Numbered from the stretch's first letter, positions 20,509-32,726 are shown. The stretch: DNA of 64,000 nt from Manduca sexta (GCF_014839805.1 NC_051132.1:1426001-1490000); one strand, 5' to 3'. Notes: generated from the sequence alone by a model not told the origin. Numbers and translations are program-made.

Positions 20509-23500
20509 TTAAATATTTTATTAAATTAATTCTTGTTCGTCAAAATAAATAAAAATAGTTATCTGACTTTTAATCAAATAAAAGCAAAACACACATTCAA
20601 ATTCATATAAAAGATAATTAAAGGCTTCAATAAAAATAAATTGGAAAAGAAAATATATTTTATATTTATAGTAAAACCCAGTACCGATAAATGATCGGAT
20701 ATTTTACAAAATATCCAAAGAGCGTACTTTGTAAGTAACGTATATTAATAACCAATTAAAAATGAAAGGCTTTGTATTAACCCCATTAATACTGATACAC
20801 GTTTTTAATATGGGGTAATCTGATTTTTTCAGAGCTCTTTTGTATCTCGCTTTGGCATCAATTTATTCATAGATTGGAGTTTTATTTCTAAAATTGGAAA
20901 TTTTTATTGGCTTTTGAGTCAAGGGAAAAGTGTTCCTCACCAAGAGACTTTACAAGTCGTAATTGTATTAAAATTAATTTGGTGGTGAATAAGCTGGTGT
21001 CAGTTTGGGTAGGTATCATGCCAATGTCTTTTCCTGTCGCCAAGCATCATGCAAGTACTTTTATATTCCGATTTGCGGAATATTGTACAGAACGTAGTTA
21101 CTGGGCATTATGAGACTTAACATTAATAAAAAAAAAATATTATATGAAATACAAAGAAGCACGTAAGTACGTGTACCCCATTGATTGGTTGCAAGCAGAG
21201 AGATTAATTACTTCATCGTTTCACTTGCTTAAATATACAGAGCAATATGAAAAAATACGTCAACCGCCATATTTATCTTTCACAACACTCCTAATGCGCC
21301 ATCAACCGAATTCCAAGGCCTTTACCCCAATTTCCTGTTTACCCCGTGTCAATTGAAAAAGAGATTGGATAATACATGCAAGCTTACGGATACGTTTTAA
21401 TGGACGAATTAATCATTTCACAAAGAACGCGTCTGCGTAATTGATGATGATTAATGAAGGTTTCCCTGGGATAAAGTTTTTTCGGGATATCGCGCCGCGT
21501 AAGAAACTTTCCTGTTTTATAACCAAACAGATTGTGGGTATCGGAAATAAGTTATTAATGTTATAATTATACCCTGTCAAGGTTTCGGGTAAAAGGGAAT
21601 TGAGTCAGATTAAATTTAACCGATGTTTGAACGGACTATTTAACCTAAGGGTTGAGGTAATAACGCTAAACGTATTTGAAATACAAATTTTCAGCAGAAA
21701 ATTTGCAGTGTGGAGTACTTTAGCGTATGTAAGTTTGAAACTTTAGAACATTAAGTTTTGTAGAACATTTTTATAACTTGGTAGTTTTAAACTAGGATGT
21801 ACCATGCAGTTGCTTTGTTGAGCAAATACAAAGGGATCACGACACAAACACCATTGTTCGATATCTTTTAAAAAGGTTCATTATAGCCATAAGTTTTAGA
21901 GTAAGTAGATTAATAATATGTGTACACGTTATGGTTCCTGAACTTAAGATTCTTTTACTTAATTGTCATTATTAGATCAATAATTGAAATAATAAAAAAA
22001 AATGTAGGTGCCAGAGCATCCGCCAGCCTATAAATAGCTTACAGGATGACATAGATCATATTATGCTACTTTGCTATTGCATTTTGTAGTTCAATGAGTT
22101 TCATGAAATATAAAAGATCCTCTTTTCTCTCATTAATATTCTGACGATAAAGTAGCCTAGACTTGCTTCGTGTTACCACTGTTCTGCTAATTGACTCTAC
22201 TATTTCATTAACCTGTTGCTATAAAAAACAGAAGGTAACAAAACTCCATAGTTTCAGATGCAAATATTGAAAACATTTCCACTCCATAACAAAAGATGAT
22301 CGTAACAGAATAAAGTTCATTATTTTTTGAATTATGTATCGCGAATTGGATTTATCAGATACCGACGTCGGACGAATTACAATGAGGTAAAACTGACGGA
22401 TACTGTTCGATACGTACATATGTACGCCCTCACGAAAGGTTCAGATTTACCCCAATCAACAAATTAGAGGGGAATTTAGGGATCCGATACTGTAGTGTGG
22501 GAAAGTGGTTGAATTATTTGGCATGCGTTGTTCGAAATCATTCGTTTCTTTCTGTTTAGGTGATACATGTATGGGGTATTCGGGAATTGAATTGCGCTTT
22601 CTTAATTAATTCGCTTTGTCATCACTAGATCATTTGTTACCTTAATCATTGGTAAATTTTTATTCGCTGGGAAAAAGTCTCCTCACAGATTTATTGACAG
22701 AGTAAGTCTATAATGCCTTTAAAGTTCTTAGAACCAACCAAAACCATGTGACGTGTTAACATTTCAATCAGGTAAGCATATTGACTTCCTCGAGTTAGAA
22801 TTATACATGATATATAAGCTCGATTAAGTTCTGCGTATTGATGCAATTGGTTGCAATGCTGTCTAAAGCAGCTTATTTATGTATATATATATGTTTTTAG
22901 CCCGTTTGATGGATGAGGGAGAATAATTTATAGAATCTTCCCCAGCTACAATCCTACAGAGATATATGATTATTGGGGTGTTTATTTACTAGTTTTATTT
23001 TGGGTAAATGCATTTGTCAAGTTTGGTACATCTCATAAATAAATGTAGTATGAAAAAAGGATTCAGAATCGATACTGTTTTCTCCCGTATATAAGTTTAA
23101 ATCTACCAAACTCAATTGGCTCCGTCTATCAATCAAAATTTTTTTGGGACAAAAAGCGTATGTTCTCTCCTTATCTGAGACGGTTCATGTTCGGCATTTA
23201 GATATTTTTACATGATTAGACATGTCATAAATAAAATCCCGTCTGGACAGGTAGGTGTTCTTTAGCTAAACTATTTATATTCATTAAAAATAATCACCAT
23301 TCGCTTCCTAGAATACAAAAGCTTCATAGATTTTAATATGCACCACATATTCCGTTGTAACTTTAATCAACGTCCAAATCCAACGTCCACGTCAAAAATT
23401 TGCCAACAGCCATTTAACATTTTAGTTTCTCAGACGCTAAGCTAAACTCCAGTTTATTAACGCGAAACTGCAAGTCAGTACCCGCTGAACAGATAAGGGT

Positions 23501-25027
23501 CTACCCAGCAGAAGGATTCTTTTGTAGTTGCCGCCGCCTAATTACTTCCTGCTTGATTGACATGAGACTTCATTAGTTTGCACTTAATAATGTGTTGATT
23601 TGACACTAATTTGATTGGGGTAAGCGGTCTCTTAATATAATAAAAGAATTAAATATCATCTAGTGTATTTGCTTAGCTTGGTAATTATAATTTTATTTTA
23701 CTCAGATGTGCGTGACAAATTTAATTAATTTGATTGTCACTTGCGATAAAGACTTCCTTATCATTGGCTTAGTTTGTTTATTACATTCAACTCTTGGGTT
23801 GCAGTGGTATTTTATATTACATTTATCCGAAAAATATTTTGCGTGGTATCATCATGATTAGTAATTCTCAGCCTTAAGTTAATTACATTTGGTTGATTTC
23901 ACTCAACTATGATGCCGGTAGATTTAAAATTCACCCGACACTGCTCAACTCTTTACGGTCTGCTATATTTACCCTTTTTGTTCGTGAAGTTTTCCGGATC
24001 GACTTACGGTATGTAAACAGTCTAAGTGCATAAAAAATACTGCTTTATAATGTTCAAATACCCGAGATACTGGGAATGTTTAAAAATGTTCTTCATTTTA
24101 AATCACGAATTTTCACATAAATAGTTTTGTACTGCAAAACGAATATACCTTAGTTAGCTATAAAAACTCTGCTTAACTATTTACTTTCACAATACGAAGC
24201 AAACACTGGAAAATGCGCTCGAATTTCTGGCACTGAGTGCCGCTGCATACGTAGCACAGAATATTCGTAGCCCCGCTACGAGTATCCGTAGCTTATGGTA
24301 GCTGTTAACGGTTATTACTAGCGTGTCAACACGTAGCCAGGAGTATTCCTTCGTAGCGATTTTGCTCGCAAGAAAATGAATAACGGAATACATTTATACG
24401 TATTATGTTATATAGAATATATTAGGATTATACAAAGGTTTTAGAATATTATAAATGCATGAAGTCACCCAACCATACCTGCATTTTTGGTTAGTTTGGT
24501 GCTAAACTCAGTAGAGATTCGTGAAACACTATAAATCTTGTTACCACACACATTTCCTGAAACTTTATTGGGTTTCAGCAGTTTAATTGAACAAAATGAA
24601 AGAATCAAGTCATATAAAGTTTTCTTTTAAGGGATTTCATTTCCTTTAAACTTTCTACACGCCGCTGGTCCTGTGTATTTTAACCTGTTTCACAAGTCAT
24701 AAGGGCATATCAAGTAAATGTGTAGCAATTTTCTCAAAATATTATTAGTACCTATTACTGTAAACAATATAAAGTTCATACTAATCGTTCTCATGTGTAC
24801 ATTCTTATAATGTTAACAATAAAGCTGTGGCTCGATTAGAACAAACTCCAGATATGATAGATGGCAAACCTTTCGATAAATTACGAGCACTTTAGAAATT
24901 AATATTCCGAGGGGATGCGTGTTTCCTAAATTTATTTACATTATCGATTACGGCGCGGCTTTAACACTAATATTACTTCGGCGTTACATATTACCCCAAA
25001 TATATAGGCGTCATTCAATAAAAAAAG
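20509..25027. other. Long low-copy region
   Basis: About 4.5 kb with none of the families A-I and no ORF above about 70 codons. Codon content of the short ORFs is typical of chance opening. Notable only for a cluster of CGTAGC motifs at 24195-24375. It could hold regulatory DNA of a gene outside the window, but nothing here shows that. Confidence 0.35.
24195..24375. repeat. Cluster of CGTAGC motifs
   Basis: CGTAGC or its reverse GCTACG occurs six times in about 180 bp: ATACGTAGCACAG, TTCGTAGCCCCGCTACGAG, ATCCGTAGCTTATG, ACACGTAGCCAGG and TTCGTAGCGAT. The middle pair forms a hairpin-capable TCGTAGCCCCGCTACGA. No recognised family. Confidence 0.5.
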
Positions 25028-25348
25028 CAGTGATAGCCTAGTTGGGTTTGGAACGGACTGCCGAGACGAATGTCCGTAGGTTCAAAACCCCGAGGGCACA
25101 CCTGTGACTTTTCTAAAATTATGTGTGTATTCTTTATGAATTATCACTTGCTTTAACGGTGAAGGAAACCATCGTGAGAAAACCTGCATACCTAAGAAGT
25201 TCTCTATAGGAATTTCGAGGGTGTGTGAAGTCTACCAATCCGCACTAGGCCAATGTGGTGGACTAAGGCCTAATCCCTCTCAGTAGTAGAGGAGGCCTAT
25301 GCCCAACAATGGGACAGTATATAATATAGGGCTGATATTATTATTATA
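25028..25348 (+). repeat. Family C (Bm1-like) SINE, full length
   Basis: tRNA-derived head with A-box-like GTGATAGCCTAGTTGGGTTT and B-box-like GTAGGTTCAAAACCC. Body GCTTTAACGGTGAAGGAAAC, CATCGTGAGAAAACCTGCAT. 3' domain GCACTAGGCCAATGTGGTGG, ACTAAGGCCTAATCC, ending GGGCTGATATTATTATTATA. Non-coding, copied by LINE machinery as SINEs generally are. About the same length as the copy at 34803. Confidence 0.8.
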
Positions 25349-26567
25349 TAGGCGTCTAATTTTTGAGGTTAGGAATTAAGCTAAAAGGCAAACTAGTACA
25401 TCAGTGACATTATGTATGTATTAACGGCTCTTGTTCCCTGTTCCGTCCAGGCGGGTTGTGTGAAAGCCTTTTACGGAATAAAAGTCCAGATGAATTCTTT
25501 TTTGGGATTATTAATAGATAAAAATATCTTCGTGTTTAATTCCATTTAAAATTATTTACCGGTATGTCTTTACGTTTAACACCCGAACTATAAATATCTT
25601 AAGTCATCTTAATAACATAAGTAGGATATAAACTAATTCCACGGGGTTAACACATCCACTTACAAAGAAGCTATTACATATAAAACGAATATGAATCCTA
25701 AAAGTACCCATAAAACGTAATCAAAAACGCGCGGAATTCCCATTTACCCCATCGCTTGTAAACCCCATTGTCTCCTGACATTTGAATTATTTAATGCTAT
25801 AAAACAATTTTAATGCTCACCGGTTTCATGAAAGCCTCTATTACGGGCCTACATCAACGTGTTGATGCTATCTGTACGTCGCCAAATAGTTTGGAAAATG
25901 GGGTTTTGATAGCCCATTGTTACGTCCCCTATTTGTGATAACAGGTACAGAATTAACAGCGGTTTTGTATTGGGGTGAAATGTAACTGCTCTTTGAGATA
26001 TGAATGCATTTCTATAACTTAACGATTGGCGTGTTTTAGGGCGCTGTAAAGGCGGTTAATATTTATGGTCATTGTTGTAACCCTGTGGGAGTTTGTTGTT
26101 GAACTTAAGTGTTAGGTGTTAAGTCATAACAACTAGATTATTCTAGATGTATTTTAAGTGTCATTGTTATGGATCGGTTTTACAATGTGGAAAGATATCT
26201 AGACGAGACCTTTAACAAATTAATGTTGATTATTTTTACTCTGGCGTGTAGCTTGTCTCCTTCGTTTAGTGGCTCTATGTAGTTTGAGCTATGGACCAGA
26301 AGGTAATGGGTTTGATTTCCAGATTAAATACGTACAATGTTACCAGGACTACATGTTCTAGTAAAAAGTTGACTTCAGGCATGTGACCAATTATAAAAAC
26401 TCTGCTAAGTCGTTTCTGCAATTGATCTGAATGGCGTCAACCCCACATAGGAGAGGCAAGTGAAAGAACAATACTTAAAGATATTATTATTATATGGAGT
26501 AATTTTAAATAGTAGTAAATTGGACCACCAAGATCTAAAAATTTTAAAAAGTTGTATATTTATAAAA
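25349..26567. other. Low-copy DNA
   Basis: No ORF or named repeat. Several short ACCCCAT/ATGGGGT strings occur (for example near 25746, 25762 and 25898) without forming a clear repeat unit. Confidence 0.3.
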
Positions 26568-26702
26568 TGTAGGTAGATATTGTAACTCTGACTTTGCGGA
26601 TGAACAACACCTCAGTCCCTCCCGCGACCATGAAGGCTACAAAGTCTTCGAAACGTCGGGAGAAAAATAAAATATTAAAACCGCGATAAACTCAGAAAAA
26701 TA
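26568..26702 (+). repeat. Family E repeat
   Basis: GTAGGTAGATATTGTAACTC, ACTTTGCGGATGAACAACAC, CTCAGTCCCTCCCGCGACCA, TGAAGGCTACAAAGTCTTCG and AAACGTCGGGAGAAAAATAA. This matches 56508-56680 block by block. Confidence 0.65.
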
Positions 26703-27204
26703 GGTTAATTTAAAAGTGTTAACTTAGATTTCATCGACCATAATTATCAACAAGTTTTTTATTAAGTTATGATTCAAGACAATTATAATTGGGGTAATAA
26801 TGAACATTATCATATTATTTACATTTACAGTGTATACAATCAGAAAACAATACTCGTTCATCAGTTGATTCTAAGAGCTTAGAGCACGTATTTCTGTAAT
26901 TGGAATCAGTAATCAGTGCTTTAAGACGACCAGATACAGATCTGTTTAATATTCTAGCGCGCTTTGTTGCTTTCACGTTTTACAAAATCTTATTGGGATA
27001 CACTAAGAACAAAATACGATGTTATGCATTTTAAGTAGAATAATATTTCTACTTATTGAGCAATAGAAATTTGGAAAAATAAGTATTTATTGTCAAAAAT
27101 ACCTACATATATAAGAAATTTTATAAAGAATACGTTAGGGAGTATTTGTTTGGGTGTAACAATGCCTGCATCAAAATTTTATGGTAGAGTTGAAGTTGGA
27201 GTAT

Positions 27205-27405
27205 AATACAGTGGTGAAGGGTTCATATATCCCGATTCCTACCGGCTTCTTTTTATGTACGATCTATTTATCATTAGAACGATTTGCAGGCCGAATTTAT
27301 GAATATTATTAGTACCTATATGTTGTGTCGGGTTCGCTGTTGGAAAATTTACTATTTCACCACTGGTGTAATGTACACAATCGTGATATTTAGTATAGCT
27401 ATAAT
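27205..27405 (+). repeat. Family G repeat
   Basis: Blocks GGTGAAGGGTTCATATATCC, CGATTCCTACCGGCTTCTTT, ATCATTAGAACGATTTGCAG, GCCGAATTTATGAATATTAT, TAGTACCTATATGTTGTGTC and GGGTTCGCTGTTGG, TTTCACCACTGG. This is the reference copy for the family in the window. It is bounded by short GGTGAA / TTCACC inverted ends. Confidence 0.65.
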
Positions 27406-28245
27406 CTTACCAACGCTGCATAAAAGCCCCTTCGATTTCATCATAATTGGAACTGGACCCACACGCTGGTCTAATTTAGTTTAGCGGGTTAGTAGTCTCT
27501 GTACTCTTACACGGTTTGTATTATGCAAGCCAAGATTTTGACATAAATTATAATTAATTGATTAGGTAATTTGAAGTCTGTTTCACTCAGTGTGTTCCTA
27601 GCTTAGTTCTTGAGGTTTTGTTTTCCTTAATTTAAGAAGAAAGTTACGGCAAACAAATGATCGGAATACGTAATTATTTTTTTACGAATATTTAATATTT
27701 CGCCTAAGTAGGTGTTTTACCGAAACATCTTTTTGTGGCTAAAAGTTTTTATTTGACGTTGGTTTGTTCAACAAACTTGGTAAATGTAAACGGTTATTAG
27801 GGAAAAAAGTAAATGTATTAATTATTATAAGACTGAACATTTCAAATTCTAAATAAGGGTAGAAAGAAATTCTTGTTACTTTGAGAGAATATAGTTTTAC
27901 GAAGGCCAGGAATTATATCTTTTTTTAAGTACGCAGAATTATAAGCAAATTTCGATCTTAAAAACAAAAATATTCGCAAACGATGAGCACTGAATTCTCA
28001 GTCTTTTAACCATCTACGCGAAAGACGGTGTCCTGTCCAAACACTCAAAGCGTTAAAACAAGTAAGGATGAGGTAAGTTTTACAAAATTCATAGAATTTA
28101 CTGCTCATCCGAGTTTGAAAGTTTCCAAAACTACTCTTTATCTCCTTTGAGTGTTATTTTAAAGTTTGTTACAAAATTTTCGTCTTAGAACCTTACACGA
28201 TAGGTAACGTGGAAAAGTAGCCAATTTGTGAAGCTCTTTGTTTAT

Positions 28246-28374
28246 AGCCGGTTCCAACAGGCCGGCATAATTGTGTCGACTATCGAGGTGTAATCATCTC
28301 TCGTCAGTCGATAGTCTATTGTAACCCACTCCACTTACCATCAGGTGTAGGGGGGTCACTTTAGAAACCGAAGC
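28246..28374 (-). repeat. Family A fragment, reverse
   Basis: GGTTCCAACAGGCCGGCATA, ATTGTGTCGACTATCGAGGT, GTAATCATCTCTCGTCAGTC and ACTTACCATCAGGTGTAGGG, GGGTCACTTT. Only the first half of the element is present. Confidence 0.65.
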
Positions 28375-28714
28375 CTCTAAACAATGATATTTTCCTTCTC
28401 AATATATTTTCTATTGCACCATTCGTACTTACTCCAATATCGTGCTAAGAGTGATGACGGATCTTATCTCACAATGCGTGGTTTGAACCAACACGTAAAA
28501 TGAGTTTGCACTGGAACTCTTTGTGCCACACGACAATAGAAGATTCTAGAACGAATGAAAGAACTTTCCGCATTAAAGTTGATTTCAATCTTCGAATGAG
28601 GTTCTATAGTTCGAATGATTGAAACTAGAACTTAACAGAATATAAACTGTAATGAGTTTTGTGAAAATGGAAATTCTACGATTGGGGGTGTAAAGAACTA
28701 GGTTTTGCACGCAG

Positions 28715-28782
28715 CCCTGGTCATCTACCGCCAGTCGACACAATTATGCCGGCCTGTTTGGAACCGGATATACACAGGTATT
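28715..28782 (+). repeat. Family A fragment
   Basis: CAGTCGACACAATTATGCCG, GCCTGTTTGGAACCGGATAT, ACACAGG, then unrelated GTATTTACACTTTGTATACT. Confidence 0.5.
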
Positions 28783-28914
28783 TACACTTTGTATACTGTG
28801 TATGTTGTTTTGTTGTTGTATTTACACTGTGTATGTTGTAACCTGAGCGAATCCCAATCCGACTACCAGCAAATTATAACTTACTCAACAATACACAACA
28901 TACATTCCATACCG

Positions 28915-29196
28915 ATATTAATGGTGGTAGATCTCTCATATGTGAGAGTCCACCTGGGTAGGTACCACCGCGATGTCATTTCTGGCGCTCAATGTTGTGT
29001 TCCGGTTTGAAGAACATTGTAGTCAGTAACTACTGGGCATCTCATGTCTTAGAATGGCGAGCGCAGTGGAATACCAAACAATACTTTGTAATTCAAGGTG
29101 TGGATGGTGTTTCTACTGTTTATGGTCAGTCGTATCGCTTACCATCAGGCGAACGGCAAACACGTCTCGTCATTCAAAGCAATAGAAAAAACCATC
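28915..29196 (+). repeat. Family B retroposon tail, complete with A-rich end
   Basis: GGTGGTAGATCTCTCATATG, TGAGAGTCCACCTGGGTAGG, TACCACCGCGATGTC, GTGTTCCGGTTTGAAGAACA, GCGAGCGCAGTGGAATACCA, ATCGCTTACCATCAGGCGAA and CGTCATTCAAAGCAATAGAA, AAAA. The order and the CAAAGCAATA plus A-run end recall the 3' tails of lepidopteran LINEs. No ORF of its own. Confidence 0.75.
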
Positions 29197-29484
29197 TACG
29201 TCTTTAAAACACCTATCAGCCGATATCGACACTGTTTCCTAATCTTAAAAGCTAAGCTCCTTACAAAATACATTCTCATACGGAATTCACCGAACCAGCA
29301 ATTACCATTCAAAATTCGTTTCTTTTTCATTACGAAAAGGAGGTTTTATTCAATTTATTCCAATTATGCCGGCTGTACGAGGCGGTGCGGTCGGAATTTT
29401 ATCTCTCCTCACCACAGCTTAAAATTTCTCGCGCAGTCTCGTTTTAGACACTGATTGTGATGTATCGACTCAGGTATCTGTTCC

Positions 29485-29655
29485 ATGGTCTGGAATCCAG
29501 AGAAGGGTCCATATAACCCGATGTATGCCGGCTTCCCTTTATATATATTTTTTGTAGAATCTAATTATCATTAGAACGAGGCAGACCGTATTTATGCATA
29601 TATATTGTGGGTTAACTTAAGGCAAATTTCGGCTTTCGATACTGGTGGAATCTAG
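29485..29655 (+). repeat. Family G repeat, diverged
   Basis: CCAGAGAAGGGTCCATATAA, CCCGATGTATGCCGGCTTCC, ATTATCATTAGAACGAGGCA and AAATTTCGGCTTTCGATACT, GGTGG. The TATGTTGTGTCGGG block is replaced by TATTGTGGGTTAACTT. Confidence 0.55.
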
Positions 29656-29927
29656 TAGTACCTATTTTTTTTTATTTTAATAAAATTAAGACGCAAAACA
29701 GATTACAATCAAAATTAAAGCTAATTATAAAATATACAAGCATAAAAACTAGACTGTATTCCTAAACATTGCGCCCTTATACTAGTTAATTACTTAAAGT
29801 GCGGACTAAAATAAATTAAGACTATTAAGTACTGTGTAAAGTAAAAAAAATTAAACAAGAAATATTTGGAGATTATGATTATTTTTATATTTAAAGACAT
29901 GAATATCAGTGACATGAGATATCTTAT

Positions 29928-30008
29928 CCTTGAAAGGTAGGCAGAGGCGCAACTGGTGCACCCATTTTCGGTCGTATATATTACTTCCTATGATGTGATT
30001 TTTAAACG
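29928..30008 (-). repeat. Family D SINE fragment, reverse
   Basis: CTTGAAAGGTAGGCAGAGGC, GCAACTGGTGCACCCATTTT and ACTTCCTATGATGTGAT correspond to the reverse of the family D 3' half (compare GGTTGCGCCTCTGCATACC at about 41057). Confidence 0.5.
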
Positions 30009-30591
30009 CCACCGCCATTATTAATCGAAGCTGTCTTAAGTCTTCTTAAGAGCGTTTACGCATCCGCGCGCCGTATGTCTCAAAAACAGCACTTTTCGAA
30101 GGAGATAATATCCATCAAAACATTATTTTAAAAACATATGAATTAGTAATTATTATAGAAAATTTTGTTGTCTAAAAAGTTAGTAGAGAAAATTTTTAGA
30201 TTTATTGAGTATTTGTAAATTGTTTAATGATTACTGAACAGAGGTTTTCAAATTTGCGCTTCGAACGTCTATTTCGAAGCTCAAAATATCTTAAACCACT
30301 AAGGAACATAACAATATGTTATTTTTATCTAACTAAAAAGATCCTGAAGAAAAAAAGTTAGTAGAGAAAAAATATCTTTTTATGTTTAATTCATGAGAAA
30401 TAAAAATTCAAAGAATTCGAAAATTTCAGAAATGTTGGTCATTTAAATGATTTTTTTTTTATCACTATATCTTACTTAATTGAATATAATATTGGATTAC
30501 TATAATAGAAGAACATCTCCTTAAAAACATACAATTTAAAAATTCTACAAAATTAGTTCTGTTATTTTTCTATAAATATTTTAAATACCAC

Positions 30592-30598
30592 TATAAAA
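30592..30598 (+). promoter_or_regulatory. TATA box of the T2 leader
   Basis: TATAAAA in ACTATAAAACGCAACGCGC lies about 160 bp upstream of a GTAAGT donor site. The stretch after it (30601-30720) is unusually GC-rich for this element. The TATA box and this stretch are preserved in T2 copy B (reverse, about 44565-44575). Confidence 0.45.
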
Positions 30599-30752
30599 CG
30601 CAACGCGCAAATCGTTTCAAATTAGTCCGCCTTGAGGCTTTCTAGAGAGAGGACGTATCGCTCGTCGCTCCGGCGAGACTCCAGTTGGACTTTGCTGTGC
30701 GTAGAAAAAAATAGTCACGTGTATACAGTGATTGCCACATCTTAGTACTTTA

Positions 30753-30837
30753 GTAAGTAAAATATATTTTTTTTCTTTAATGATTGACAATAATTTTAGT
30801 AGTTACTATAAATTATTATTATATTATTATGTTTCAG
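30753..30837 (+). other. Candidate 85-bp intron in T2
   Basis: Begins GTAAGT after ACTTTA and ends TATTATTATGTTTCAG. Both sites and the intron length (82 bp at 44332-44413 in reverse) are kept in copy B. The upstream leader from the TATA box contains no ATG, so the first ATG of a spliced transcript would be at 30843. This is a prediction from splice-site strings only. Confidence 0.45.
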
Positions 30838-30842
30838 ACACA

Positions 30843-30932
30843 ATGGGAAGTAAAGCTATTTCTAGGCAAGAAAAGGAAACGTAACAACGCTGAAACTTCG
30901 GCTAAAGCAAAAGCTAAAAGATTGATGTACTA
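30843..30932 (+). pseudogene. Start of a frameshifted T2 protein, Lys/Arg-rich
   Basis: ATG at 30843 in the good insect context CACAATGGGA opens MGSKAISRQEKET then TAA (30843-30884). In the next frame the same DNA reads LGKKRKRNNAETSAKAKA then KRLMY and TAA at about 30932, a basic stretch like a nuclear localisation signal. A single-base indel near 30870 would join the two. Both T2 copies are identical here, so the break is older than their spread. It may be the remnant of the N terminus of a transposase, but no homologue is recognised. Confidence 0.3.
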
Positions 30933-31037
30933 ATGTTATAACATGCGTCTGTAGTATGGTTGTTGCTTTTTTTACTCATTAAACACTTGAGCATAGTTAC
31001 TCGAAGGAAAAAATTGAACCTTAAGCTAAAAACAATT

Positions 31038-31285
31038 AGCCCATTGAAATGTTACATGAGCTTTGTATTTTTAGAGGACCCAATTTTATTTTTAGAACAT
31101 GTGTCGGGGGTCAATAGAAGCTTAATCTCAAGTTTGTGAGGTCGCCCCCCTTGTCCCCTGGCCGCCATCATGGAAAAAGGGGTGAAAGCACTTTTTTCGC
31201 GATATCTCAGAAATTATGCGTCTTACATAAATTTTTGTAAAGTCATAATTTGTAGCAAATTGTTTTGCCTACAAATATGTTTATA
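31038..31285. repeat. Left arm of internal inverted repeat in T2 copy A
   Basis: Runs from AGCCCATTGAAATGTTACAT to ACAAATATGTTTATATA and pairs with 31728-31984. Shared strings include GGTCAATAGAAGCTTAATCT / AGGTTAAGCTTCTATTGACC, and TTTTTTCGCGATATCTC / GAGATATCGCGAAAAAA. Arm divergence is clearly visible, so the arms are old. Confidence 0.7.
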
Positions 31286-31727
31286 TAACTTTTTGCCCTA
31301 AATTAAAAATTAAAGAAGTTATAAGCAAAAATGTGAGAAAATGTTTATAAAAGTTTTCTTTTTTGCTCTATAACTTTTTTTTTACATTTTACAAAAAAAT
31401 TACCTCAAACTAACTTGTAAATGATCTTTTGAGGAAAATTGTTCCCTATATTTTTTTTATTTCATTCATTTTAAAACGCTGTTACAGCGCTCCAAAGTTT
31501 ACCGGGTTCGTCAATGCTCATGAGAATCCGGTCGAAACAAAATGTTTAACTTATTTTTGATTTTTTTTATTGTAAATATATTATTACAATTTTTTTGTTA
31601 AATTCGTACAACTTTACTTATTTATTCCTAACTCTTTTCTTTGCCATAGAACTTACCAAATTTAACTTATCGAATGTTATGCAGGTAGAAAAGGTATGAG
31701 TTACCATTTGGGGATAAAGGAGAAAAA

Positions 31728-31984
31728 AAACATATTTGCAGCAAAACAATTTGCTACAAATTATGGCTTTACAAAAATTTTGTAAGACGTATTGTTTCCG
31801 AGATATCGCGAAAAAAGTGTTTTCACCCCTTTTCCAAGATGGCGGCCGGAGGACAAGGGTGGCGACCCCACAAACTTGAGGTTAAGCTTCTATTGACCCC
31901 CACACATGGCCCAAAAATAAAATTGTGTCCTCCAAGAAATGCAATATTCGGTCCTTAAATTGTAACATTTCAATGGACTAAACG
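31728..31984. repeat. Right arm of internal inverted repeat in T2 copy A
   Basis: From ACATATTTGCAGCAAAACAA to ACATTTCAATGGACTA. In T2 copy B only one arm exists (about 43890-44140); the stretch holding this arm (about 31590-32063) is replaced there by some 45 bp of unrelated sequence. The reverse-strand ORF over this arm (31890-32273) has no recognisable motif and is treated as chance. Confidence 0.7.
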
Positions 31985-32726
31985 CACATTTCAAAACTCG
32001 TTTTACGCCCGCGGGGTGCGCGGTTGTATGCGGTACCCGCTGTATTGGCGGCCAACTATTAGAATCGTGCGGGCCACGGTAGCACCAGCGCGCTCTGTGG
32101 TTAGTAGGTGGGCGACTGAAGTAGTCGGTAGGGGAGGGGTGGTTACAGACATCTGACGCCATTTTCCTCCATCGTGATCGTTTCTGATATGATATATAGC
32201 AATACCTATTAAAAAAAAAAACTATCCAAAAAATATAACCAACTTCCGAAAAAAGAAGTCTTTTATTTCTCACTTTTTAGTTATACACCTAAAAATGACA
32301 TCTCATTACATACACCTTCTGACTCAAAATATAAATTCCAATATGTGATTTCTAATGACTTAATTTAAACTTTCAATACGCTAAATATTAAAAACTGCAG
32401 ATCTATGGAGTAATTATGTGGTCCATTATAAACATCGTAGCACAGTAATTTTCCTGATTTATTGTCTGATTACGGAGTTCTGGTGCCTATCTTTCGGCTT
32501 CATGATGAGCTCCACTTTACTAAAGGGTACTTTCTAAATGCAAATGCATTTGCATTTAAAAAGTGAAAAAATCAATTTGTAATAAAGATCAAAATTGGTT
32601 GGTCTGACTATAAAGATAGCCGACGCGCTAACTCTACGCACACAGCTACGCAACGGCTCTGTGTGAGTGAATTTTGCGAAGAATTACCTATAGTTGACTT
32701 CACGCGCGGCACGTAAACGCTCTTAA

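Larger units (their letters stand above)
30046..32726 (+). mobile_element. T2 transposon, copy A (TTAA-flanked, 2,673 bp plus TTAA)
   Basis: TTAA at 30046-30049 and 32723-32726 bounds an element whose ends read GAGCGTTTACGCATCCGCGC and, in reverse, GAGCGTTTACGTGCCGCGCG. Copy B at 42544-45116 has the same ends and the same TTAA on both sides with different outer flanks, so TTAA fits a target-site duplication, as in piggyBac-type transposition. The terminal bases are not the usual piggyBac CCC, so the assignment is open. There is no transposase ORF. It carries a TATA box, a short intron and a small ORF near the left end (30592-30932), and a large internal inverted repeat (31038-31285 / 31728-31984). 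Confidence 0.75.

Noticed and set aside
31890..32273. 127-codon minus-strand ORF in T2 copy A, partly shared with 43343-43546
   Set aside because: Shared residues follow from DNA identity of the two T2 copies. The frames differ in length and the rest is not conserved, and no motif is seen.
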